This document shows, one piece after another, positions 57,214-64,000 of a stretch of DNA of 64,000 nucleotides (positions are counted from its first letter, which is position 1; each line of letters opens with the position of its first letter). Below the pieces are notes generated by a model that made no database searches, was not told the origin of the DNA, and saw only the letters and a list, made by a program, of their open reading frames with translations. Both the position numbers and the translations under genes were made by a program. Origin of the DNA: Lachnospiraceae bacterium (GTDB lineage Bacteria; Bacillota; Clostridia; Lachnospirales; Lachnospiraceae); contig QXWO01000016.1 of the NCBI GenBank assembly GCA_009911035.1, forward strand, positions 34,878 to 98,877, written 5' to 3'.

Positions 57214-58360
57214 ATGAGAAAAAAAGAGCAGTAACGAATCCAGGGGGGGGTGAAACCTCCGGTACCCGAACCTGCTCCTAAGAGCGTTCCGGAGGAAGAT
57301 GAGACAACGATTTCGGACGGAAGATATCTTCTGGTCCTGCGGGATAGGGCAAATCCTGAAAGGATTTTCCGATATCTAATGGACGGCCATTCCCTGGTTC
57401 TGGCAGCCGTATGTGACGGCGTAGGTGGTATGCAGGAAGGTGGTTATGCAAGCAGGAGTACCATTCAGTTTCTAAATAACTGGTTTGACTATACAATTAG
57501 CAGAAACATCCGGGGGAAAAATCAGGAACAGCTCATGGATTATCTGCACGAAGAAATAGAGCAGTGTATTCAGAAACAGAACCGTCTTCTTTGCGAATAT
57601 GCGCAGGATAAAGGAATTCATACAGGAACAACACTGACTTTGCTGGTGATCATCAATCAGAGATATATCACGGCGCAGATTGGGGACAGCAGGGCTTACT
57701 GCATTAACCATGAATTGCGGCAGTTGACAGAAGATCAGAGTCTGATTGCAAGGGAAATCAGGGCGGGACGTCTTTCACAGGCAGCGGCAAAATATGATAA
57801 GCGCCGTAATGTAATTTTGCAGTGTGTTGGTGAATCTGAAAAACTACAGATTGAATTTGGAAGCGGAAATGTCAAAGGAGAAGATGTATTTATGCTTTGC
57901 ACGGACGGTTTCGTCCATGAACTGGAAGATGGGGAAATAAAGAAGCTTTTAGACCCGGAGTTATTAGTGAACCGCGCATCCATAAAAAGGTGCATCACAA
58001 ATGCAGTGTTATTGGTGAAAAAACGGGGAGAGAGACAATATAACGATTGCTCTGATTAAGGCATGCAGGACTTTGGAAAAATGGGATGAACCGGAGATGG
58101 CAGAAGAAATAATGGAAGATGCTGTTGACAAGTGTGGTTATGCTGAAATACAGGTGAAGGTAATTGAAGCAGAAGCAGGACTGCGCCAGTTCCGCAGTAT
58201 GGTGTCTTATAACAGAGGCTTTGAATCCGTCTCTGGTCTGACGGATTTTTGTATACAGGGTCTTGACTTGTTTCTGGGATGGATTGAAAAGGCATCTACC
58301 GTGATTGACGGGGTCTCGGCAGCCTGGAGAGATATTACACAGGTTTTCAATAGAGATTGA
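57214..58360 (+). pseudogene. PP2C-type protein phosphatase, broken at both ends
   Basis: The longest frame (57250-58059, GTG start) encodes PP2C motifs AAVCDGVGGM, AQIGDSRAY and MLCTDGFVHE but ends KKRGERQYND. In the +1 frame from 58031 the text reads RDNITIALIKA, the canonical last PP2C motif with a metal-binding Asp, and stays open to 58360. Removing one G from the run at 58025-58028 would join them (369 residues from 57250). At the 5' end the only ATG with a ribosome site (57214, GAAGG ahead) meets a stop after six codons, and a G8 tract lies at 57243-57250. The first PP2C motif is not evident. Probable decayed or switched-off Ser/Thr phosphatase. Confidence 0.7.
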
Positions 58361-58417
58361 TTGTTGGCAGGAAATGAAAAATCCATAAGAATACTTAATG
58401 TTTGGTTAAACAAAAAG

Positions 58418-58464
58418 CACTCCTGCTGTTGGTACAATAATGGTGCCGGCAGCAGGAGTGTTTT
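58418..58464 (+). terminator. Terminator with adjoining dispersed repeat
   Basis: 11-bp stem CACTCCTGCTG/CAGCAGGAGTG (58418-58428, 58450-58460) with an inner GGTAC/GTGCC pairing, followed by TTTT that is also the first part of a dispersed repeat. Confidence 0.78.
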
Positions 58465-58500
58465 ACAATAAGCTGTCCCAGGCAGCATGGCAGTGTTTGA
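58461..58500 (-). repeat. Dispersed intergenic repeat, copy C
   Basis: Reverse complement matches copy B (32504-32543) at 32 of 40 positions without gaps, with the last 13 bases (AGCTTATTGTAAA side) identical. It lies directly after a terminator stem. The rest of 58501-58619 is AT-rich with no feature seen. Confidence 0.65.
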
Positions 58501-58619
58501 TTTTATATAATTTTTAATATTTTTGTAGAAAGATACATAAATTCTTGATAAACTTAATTTTATGATGCTGGTTCATACACGAGGCGGTATCGGGATTAGA
58601 TGAAGGAGGAAAACAACGG

Positions 58620-59387
58620 GTGACAGGACATTTTTTGGAAAAGGGACGTAAATTTTTGTTAGATAAAATAAAGAAGAACATCTGGTATTGTTTCCTTTTG
58701 CTGATAAGCTCGGCTTATGTGTTCTACTACAGATATGAATTATATCAGTTAAAGACGCTGAATGTAAGAAACCTCGTTTTTCTTATCTGGATCGCCCTGC
58801 TTCTTTTGCCGCTTTTTTCGGAAATGGAGCTGCTTGGAGTGAAGATAAAAAAGGCAGTTGACTTGGCCAACCGGGAGATAAAAGATAATATCAGCGACAT
58901 GGAACAGCAGATTGAGGAACTAACGATAACAAACAGTGTTGCAAATCATATCCAAATAGGAAGTCCGGTGCTGCCTTCGGAGGAAAAACTGGAAGAACTG
59001 CTGCGGCTTGTCCGCAGTATGAATAAGAAAGAGGACAGCCCGGGGAGCACGGACAGAGATGAAATGCCCCAGGATAAGGCTGTCTACCTGTTTACAGTGC
59101 GGCTGGAAATTGAAAAGGCTATAAACCAGTTGTACGGGCCGTTGGGAAAGGATGAAGACAGGCGCAGAATGGGATTGCTATATATGACAAGGGCTTTAGC
59201 AAGTAATCAAATACTTGACGGGATGACGGCCGGTTTGATCACAGAGGTCGTGGGGATTGCAAACAGAGGCATTCACGGAGAGATTGTCAGTGATGAATAC
59301 ATAAACTTTGTGCAACAGGTGTACCCGGAAATAAGGAACAAATTAAAGACACTTACACAGACCAGTTTTCAGGACGCCTGGTCTTAA
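58620..59387 (+). CDS. Membrane protein of unknown function
   Basis: 255 residues from a GTG with AAGGAGGA nine bases ahead. Two hydrophobic segments (about 22-38 and 48-66), a coiled coil (about 75-110) and a C-terminal soluble helical domain (about 150-250, RRRMGLLYMTRAL). No known domain. It probably places the helical domain on the cytoplasmic face. Confidence 0.65.
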   Translation: MTGHFLEKGRKFLLDKIKKNIWYCFLLLISSAYVFYYRYELYQLKTLNVRNLVFLIWIALLLLPLFSEMELLGVKIKKAVDLANREIKDNISDMEQQIEELTITNSVANHIQIGSPVLPSEEKLEELLRLVRSMNKKEDSPGSTDRDEMPQDKAVYLFTVRLEIEKAINQLYGPLGKDEDRRRMGLLYMTRALASNQILDGMTAGLITEVVGIANRGIHGEIVSDEYINFVQQVYPEIRNKLKTLTQTSFQDAWS

Positions 59388-59426
59388 CTGTAAAGTAACC
59401 TGATTTTATGGTCAGCGTATTTGGGT

Positions 59427-59460
59427 TTGAAATTTACTTGCCTTGGCGTTATATTATAAT
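59427..59460 (+). promoter_or_regulatory. Promoter of argS
   Basis: TTGAAA, 17-base spacer, TATATT, with an overlapping TATAAT five bases on. The ATG is 41 bases after. There is no room for a T-box leader. Confidence 0.55.
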
Positions 59461-59501
59461 GTACAATAGTTGTTGAGAATTTCATACGGAGGAGACAGAA
59501 A

Positions 59502-61268
59502 ATGAAGAAGTTTCTGGATTTGATTTCAGAGGAAATGAAGGATGCTTTTGAGACGGCAGGCTACGACAGGGAACTTGGGAAGGTGACTTTATCTAACAGG
59601 CCGGATCTTTGTGAATATCAGTGCAACGGTGCAATGGCGGGAGCTAAGGTTTACAAAAAAGCACCTATTATGATTGCCAGGGATGTGGCAAAGAAGCTGG
59701 TCGGCAGTAAAGCATTTGCCAGCGTGGAAGCGGTAAATCCCGGTTTCCTTAATTTAAAGGTGCAGGAAGGGTTTGTGGCTGAATACCTGAACGGGATGCG
59801 GGCCGGGGAGAAATTCGGCATGGATATGCCGGAGAATCCCTGCAAAATTATAGTGGATTACGGCGGCCCTAATGTGGCAAAGCCTCTCCATGTAGGACAC
59901 CTGCGTCCGGCCATCATCGGTGAGAGCATTAAGCGGATTGCCCGGTATGCCGGACATGATGTGCTGGGGGATATCCATTTGGGCGACTGGGGGCTGCAGA
60001 TGGGGCTGATTATTACGGAATTGGAGGAGCGCCAGCCGTCCCTTGTGTATTTTCAGGAGGATTACGAAGGGGATTATCCCGCGGAGGCGCCTTTTACCAT
60101 TTCTGAGCTGGAGGAAATCTATCCTACTGCCAGCGCTAAGTCCAAAGAAGACGCTGCATATAAAGAGCGTGCCATGGAAGCCACTTTTAAACTGCAGAGC
60201 GGGATACGGGGATACCGGGCGCTGTGGAATCACATTATGCAGGTATCTGTGGCGGATTTAAAGAAAAATTATGAAAACCTGCTGGTGGATTTCGATCTCT
60301 GGAAGGGAGAGTCCGATGTGCAGGGACTGATACCGGGCATGGTGGACTATCTGAAAAAGGAAGGCTATGCCCATATCAGTGACGGCGCTTTAGTGGTAGA
60401 TGTAAAGGAAGATACGGATACAAAGGAAATACCGCCCTGTATGGTTTTAAAGTCGGACGGGGCATCCCTTTACAATACCACGGATCTTGCCACGATAATG
60501 GACAGGATGGAGTACTTCCAGCCCGACCGGATGATTTATGTAACGGATAAACGTCAGGATTTATACTTTGAACAGATATTCCGCTGCGCAAGGAAGACAA
60601 AGCTGGTGAAGCCGGAAACAGATCTTCTTCATATCGGTTTCGGGACCATGAACGGAAAAGACGGCAAGCCTTTTAAGACCAGAGAGGGCGGTGTCATGCG
60701 TCTGGAAATGCTGGTGAAGGAAATCAATGACGAGATGTACCGGAAGATTACGGACAACCGGCAGGTGGATGAAGAGGAAGCCCGCCAGACGGCCCAGGTA
60801 GTGGCTTTGTCTGCCATTAAATACGGAGATTTGTCTAACCAGGCGTCGAAGGATTACATTTTTGACGTGGACAAGTTCACCTCTTTTGAGGGGGATACAG
60901 GCCCTTATATTCTGTATACCATAGTGAGAATCAAATCCATTTTAAACAAGATAAAAGAGCAGGGCGGCAGTGGGGAAAAGGGACTGCTTAAGGAGGCCCA
61001 AAGCGGCGCTGAAAAGGCGCTGATGCTGAATCTGGCGGGATTTAACGGGATGATGGAGACTGCCTATAAAGAGACGGCCCCTCACAAGGTCTGCGCTTAT
61101 ATTTATGATCTCGCCAATGCTTTTAACCGTTTTTACCATGAAACTAAAATTGTTGCGCAGGAAGATGAGGAGATAAAGTCCGGCTGGGTGGCCCTTCTTT
61201 TACTGACAAGGGATATCCTTGAAACATGTATTGATCTTCTTGGCTTTACCGCGCCGGAAAGAATGTAG
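59502..61268 (+). CDS. argS: Arginyl-tRNA synthetase
   Basis: 588 residues, class I. N-terminal Add1 domain, HIGH-type motif HVGH at about residues 130-133 (NVAKPLHVGHLRPA), a degenerate KMSKS region (GKPFKTREGG), and an anticodon-binding DALR domain. Charges tRNA-Arg with arginine. AGGAG precedes the ATG. Confidence 0.96.
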   Translation: MKKFLDLISEEMKDAFETAGYDRELGKVTLSNRPDLCEYQCNGAMAGAKVYKKAPIMIARDVAKKLVGSKAFASVEAVNPGFLNLKVQEGFVAEYLNGMRAGEKFGMDMPENPCKIIVDYGGPNVAKPLHVGHLRPAIIGESIKRIARYAGHDVLGDIHLGDWGLQMGLIITELEERQPSLVYFQEDYEGDYPAEAPFTISELEEIYPTASAKSKEDAAYKERAMEATFKLQSGIRGYRALWNHIMQVSVADLKKNYENLLVDFDLWKGESDVQGLIPGMVDYLKKEGYAHISDGALVVDVKEDTDTKEIPPCMVLKSDGASLYNTTDLATIMDRMEYFQPDRMIYVTDKRQDLYFEQIFRCARKTKLVKPETDLLHIGFGTMNGKDGKPFKTREGGVMRLEMLVKEINDEMYRKITDNRQVDEEEARQTAQVVALSAIKYGDLSNQASKDYIFDVDKFTSFEGDTGPYILYTIVRIKSILNKIKEQGGSGEKGLLKEAQSGAEKALMLNLAGFNGMMETAYKETAPHKVCAYIYDLANAFNRFYHETKIVAQEDEEIKSGWVALLLLTRDILETCIDLLGFTAPERM

Positions 61269-61273
61269 GGAAT

Positions 61274-63001
61274 ATGAATACAGGAAATACTCGTACAGCA
61301 ATGGAATTAAGGAATAAATTGAACCAGATAGACCACAGAAGCTACCCTGCTTATAAGGAACTGCGGGGGCGGTATGATTTTAAGGATTACGTGCTTTCCA
61401 TCGACCATGTGCAGGGAGATCCTTTTGCGGCTCCGTCCAGGATTTCCGTGTGGGTGAAAGCGGAAAAAGCAGGCTTTCCCCCGGAATTTTACGACACTAG
61501 GGAAAAGCGCATAACCGTACAGGATCATCTGACCAGACTCTTTGGCCGGGAGGTAAGCGGCGGCAGTTTCCAGGCAAAAGGTTCGGGCAAAAGCGGACTG
61601 CTTGGTGTATCACGCTGCGGCCAGCAGGTACTTGAGCGGACGGCGCTTAAGATAGAGAACGGAAATATTACCCTGCGGTTTGAGGCAGGATTTCCGGCCA
61701 ACGGCAGAACCATTAACGCAAGGGAGCTGGAAAAAATGCTTTTTGATATCCTGCCCGTGTGTGTCAGAAAGAGCTTATATTATGCAAAGATAGACCAGAA
61801 CAAATTAAAGCAGGCAGTCTGCCTTTGCCAAGACCAGCAGTATATTCGGGAGCGTCTGCACGGGCTTGGCCTTTGCGCTTTTATTGCAGACGGCGCCATA
61901 CTTCCAAGGGAAAGCGGCATATCCGAAAAGCCCATGAAGGGAGCAGTGCCTTTCCGAACCCCGGATTCCCTTAAGGTGACAATGGAACTTCCAAATATGG
62001 GGCCTGTGACCGGTATGGGTATTCCCAGAGGCATCACCCTTTTTGTGGGCGGCGGCTATCATGGAAAATCCACTATTCTGCAGGCATTGCAGAACGGCGT
62101 GTACAACCATATCAGGGGGGACGGCCGGGAGCTGGTGATTACCGACGGGACTGCAGTCAAACTTCGGGCGGAGGACGGGCGCAGTATTTCCGGTGTGGAT
62201 ATTTCCCCTTTTATAAAGAATCTTCCCAACAAAAAGGACACAGCCCATTTTTCTACAGAGGATGCCAGTGGAAGCACTTCACAGGCCGCCAATCTGATGG
62301 AAGGCGTGGAAGCGGGAAGTTCCCTGTTTCTCATTGACGAGGACACCTCCGCTACCAACTTCATGATTCGCGACCAGCTTATGCAGGAGGTGATTTCAGC
62401 AGGAGAGGAGCCAATCACCCCTTTTATATGCCGGGTGAACAGTTTGTACACAGACCTGGGCATTTCATCCATTATTGTGGCAGGAAGCTCAGGCTCCTAT
62501 TTCCATGTGGCGGATACAGTGATACAGATGAAAGAATATGTACCTTATGATATTACGGAAAAGGCAAAAGAGGCGGCAAAGGCTTATCCTGCCATGAGCG
62601 GGGAAGAAGAAAGCTTTCCTGCCTTTATTGACAAAAGATGTCCCTGGCCGGACATGACCCTTAGGAAAGACGACAGGATCAAAATCAAGACTATGGGAAC
62701 CAGCGAGCTTTTGCTGTCAAAGGAAAGTGTGGAGCTTCGTTATCTGGAACAGCTAAAAGACCAGGAGCAGACGGCGGCCCTGGCATGGATATTAAAATTT
62801 GCAGAGCTGAAACTGATGGACGGCAGGAAGGATTTAAAGAAAATCAGTGAAATGATAGAAATGCAGATAGATAAGGACGGGCTGGAAAGCCTGTTTGAAA
62901 GGGGAGATGTGTCCTCCTCGCTGGCAAGGCCCAGGAAACAGGAAATACTGGCGTGTATTAACCGGTACCGGAAACTGGGGGAAGGACGTGGGGGCAGGTA
63001 G
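61274..63001 (+). CDS. ABC-class ATPase domain protein (PF09818-like)
   Basis: 575 residues, five bases after argS. A P-loop GGGYHGKST lies at about residues 259-267 and SLFLIDEDTSATNFM resembles Walker B with the family's ED-rich segment. There are no membrane domains. These stand-alone ATPases are annotated only as predicted ABC-class ATPases; the role is unknown. No specific link to argS is known to me. Confidence 0.88.
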   Translation: MNTGNTRTAMELRNKLNQIDHRSYPAYKELRGRYDFKDYVLSIDHVQGDPFAAPSRISVWVKAEKAGFPPEFYDTREKRITVQDHLTRLFGREVSGGSFQAKGSGKSGLLGVSRCGQQVLERTALKIENGNITLRFEAGFPANGRTINARELEKMLFDILPVCVRKSLYYAKIDQNKLKQAVCLCQDQQYIRERLHGLGLCAFIADGAILPRESGISEKPMKGAVPFRTPDSLKVTMELPNMGPVTGMGIPRGITLFVGGGYHGKSTILQALQNGVYNHIRGDGRELVITDGTAVKLRAEDGRSISGVDISPFIKNLPNKKDTAHFSTEDASGSTSQAANLMEGVEAGSSLFLIDEDTSATNFMIRDQLMQEVISAGEEPITPFICRVNSLYTDLGISSIIVAGSSGSYFHVADTVIQMKEYVPYDITEKAKEAAKAYPAMSGEEESFPAFIDKRCPWPDMTLRKDDRIKIKTMGTSELLLSKESVELRYLEQLKDQEQTAALAWILKFAELKLMDGRKDLKKISEMIEMQIDKDGLESLFERGDVSSSLARPRKQEILACINRYRKLGEGRGGR

Positions 63002-63368
63002 AGTATCTATGGTGTGATTTAGACTATCATGGTGAATCTGAATAGAAAGCGGATGAACTCTGGAGGGAATATATTTTTATTTAGAATAAGCAAGATAGAA
63101 AGGGAAAATGAATTGAAAAAAATAAATCTTGTAATATCATTTATCACGGCATTCGTTTTTTTCATCTCATTATTGATATGGAGGAAATTTTCTGTTCTCC
63201 ATATCATCACTCCCTCGCACATATTGTACCGGCTAGAACATCAGAAAGTCTTGTAAAATATATTCATTGTCTTAAGCAGTTTTTAAGATGACGGGTACAT
63301 CGACGCGTCTTTGTTGAATGACCTGCACTGCAGGAATACTACAACAGTTATGATCCGAAATCCTACAG
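63002..63368 (+). other. Gene-poor stretch with a weak small membrane ORF
   Basis: The 366 bases after the ATPase gene hold only a possible small protein starting at TTG 63113 or ATG 63029 and ending 63256, with one hydrophobic helix (VISFITAFVFFISLLIW). The ribosome site is weak and I do not recognise it. Nothing else was seen. Confidence 0.3.
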
Positions 63369-63593
63369 ATGTCAGTATTGAAGAAGGAATTTATAGACAG
63401 GATGGCAGAAACAGGAGGAATTACCAAGAAAGAAGCCGGAAAGGGAGCGGCATTATTCATCGAAACGCTTATGGAGTGTATGAGTGAAGATGAAAGAGTA
63501 ATGATATACGAAACATATTTTGTAGATAAAGAAGGTAGAACGGTTAATATAAAAGTACCACGACCAGAATATAGTTCAGAAATATTTTCATAG
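63369..63593 (+). pseudogene. Truncated HU-like DNA-binding ORF
   Basis: 74 residues. The first 45 (KKEFIDRMAETGGITKKEA, LFIETLMECMSEDERV) match the helical N-terminus of HU/IHF proteins, but the beta-arm with its GFGTFEVR and RNPxTG motifs is missing or unrecognisable. No ribosome site precedes the ATG. Probably a decayed HU paralog; a divergent small protein cannot be excluded. Confidence 0.4.
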
Positions 63594-63810
63594 AGATGTG
63601 GAAGCAAAGCGGGAAGATTGCAGCAAAACAGAACACGCACAATATAATTACTAAAACGCATACCCACACGCTCCTCAAAGCTGTAGACTTCGGCTTTCGT
63701 CCCAAAAGAAAGGACAAGCCTTGTTTCTCCCTATCGCATGAAGGGAATGGAAAGGAAAAGAGGTTGCTATAACACAGATATTTATTAAACTTAACATTTC
63801 TAAAAAACTA
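63594..63810. other. Intergenic stretch without recognised gene
   Basis: AT-rich sequence with no convincing ORF, hairpin or repeat up to the promoter at 63811. Confidence 0.4.
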
Positions 63811-63839
63811 TTGACAAGCAAAAAAAAATTCCTTATAAT
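63811..63839 (+). promoter_or_regulatory. Consensus sigma-A promoter
   Basis: TTGACA, exactly 17 bases, TATAAT: a perfect consensus. No ORF starts within the transcript before the terminator at 63891. Confidence 0.85.
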
Positions 63840-63845
63840 TTTTTT

Positions 63846-63928
63846 GTAAAATTTTAAGTGGACTTTTCCGGATTGATATGTCATCTTTTTGCCACACAGT
63901 TATCAGTTTGATAACTGTGTGGCTTTTT
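63846..63928 (+). ncRNA. Candidate small RNA (promoter to terminator)
   Basis: About 80 bases between the consensus promoter and a strong terminator, AT-rich at the 5' end, without an ORF. Either a small RNA or a terminated leader of a gene now separated by the downstream element. The start is estimated from the -10 box. Confidence 0.45.
63891..63928 (+). terminator. Strong Rho-independent terminator
   Basis: 15-bp perfect stem (63891-63905 with 63909-63923, GCCACACAGTTATCA), GTT loop, then TTTTT. Confidence 0.92.
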
Positions 63929-63929
63929 G

Positions 63930-64000
63930 GTGTGCCCGGTGGGCACACGTTCTAACGGGTGAAAGTCCCCAATCCGCCCGGCAGTGGGAAGGATACAGCC
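63930..64000 (+). mobile_element. Apparent 5' end of a group II intron (truncated by window)
   Basis: Starts GTGTGCCC, pairs as GTGTGCCC/GGGCACAC, then GTTCTAACGGGTGAAAGTCC, a sequence style I recognise from domain I of bacterial group II introns. It begins two bases after the T run of a terminator, the target preferred by class C introns. Only 71 bases are visible, so the class and any reverse transcriptase are not shown. Confidence 0.55.

Noticed and set aside
57250-57252. GTG as a genuine PP2C start
   Set aside because: The G8 run touches the codon with no spacing for a ribosome site, and the good site lies before the ATG at 57214.
59388-59501. T-box riboswitch before argS
   Set aside because: The promoter is too close to the ATG to leave room for a T-box, and no specifier or T-box sequence is visible.

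Overview
The window looks like the chromosome of an anaerobic, spore-forming gut Clostridium of the Lachnospiraceae type. This is inferred from low-to-moderate GC, strong AGGAGG ribosome sites, sigma-A style promoters, a CIRCE-controlled htpG, a SpoIID-like sporulation gene, the rho-rpmE-DUF1385-prmC-prfA block and several protein families that I know mainly from Lachnospiraceae. No rRNA, tRNA or CRISPR array was seen.

Layout. 0-2.6 kb: an AgrC-like histidine kinase, a membrane-anchored protein and a HAD phosphatase. 2.8-10 kb: PHP-sbcD-sbcC, then a flavoprotein coupled to a PrsA-like lipoprotein. 10-12.4 kb: CIRCE-htpG with a long acidic insert. 12.5-19 kb: a glycosyltransferase, then a SpoIID/peptidoglycan-binding gene split by a 3,952-bp element that carries a secreted glycosidase-like protein, a small ORF and a large serine recombinase. 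Precise excision between 10-bp direct repeats would restore a 421-residue ORF, as in skin-type sporulation elements. 19.2-26.3 kb: a four-gene uncharacterised cluster (giant beta/alpha-solenoid protein, Hsp70-like ATPase, TPR protein, membrane coiled-coil protein). 26.4-32.4 kb: an amino-acid ABC transporter, purC, purB and a PurF-like protein without the catalytic cysteine.

32.5-41.6 kb: a sugar locus with a LacI regulator and an aldose epimerase facing a six-gene operon of phosphofructokinase-, TIM-, LarA-, NagB-, NagA- and aldolase-like proteins. Several have substitutions at catalytic positions, so the operon may be a variant pathway for an unusual sugar. 41.7-49.7 kb: a sulfonate/nitrate-type ABC transporter, a two-component system, a soluble chemoreceptor fused to a copy of the transporter's substrate-binding domain, and a TauE/SafE exporter. 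These could form one import, sensing and export unit.

49.9-55 kb: rho, rpmE, DUF1385, prmC and prfA. 55-58.4 kb: two genes broken at simple-sequence sites, a DUF2142 membrane protein at a G9 tract and a PP2C phosphatase. 58.6-63 kb: a membrane protein, argS and an ABC-class ATPase. 63-64 kb: a decayed-looking stretch with an HU-like ORF, a consensus promoter leading straight into a strong terminator (possible small RNA) and the apparent 5' end of a group II intron at the window edge.
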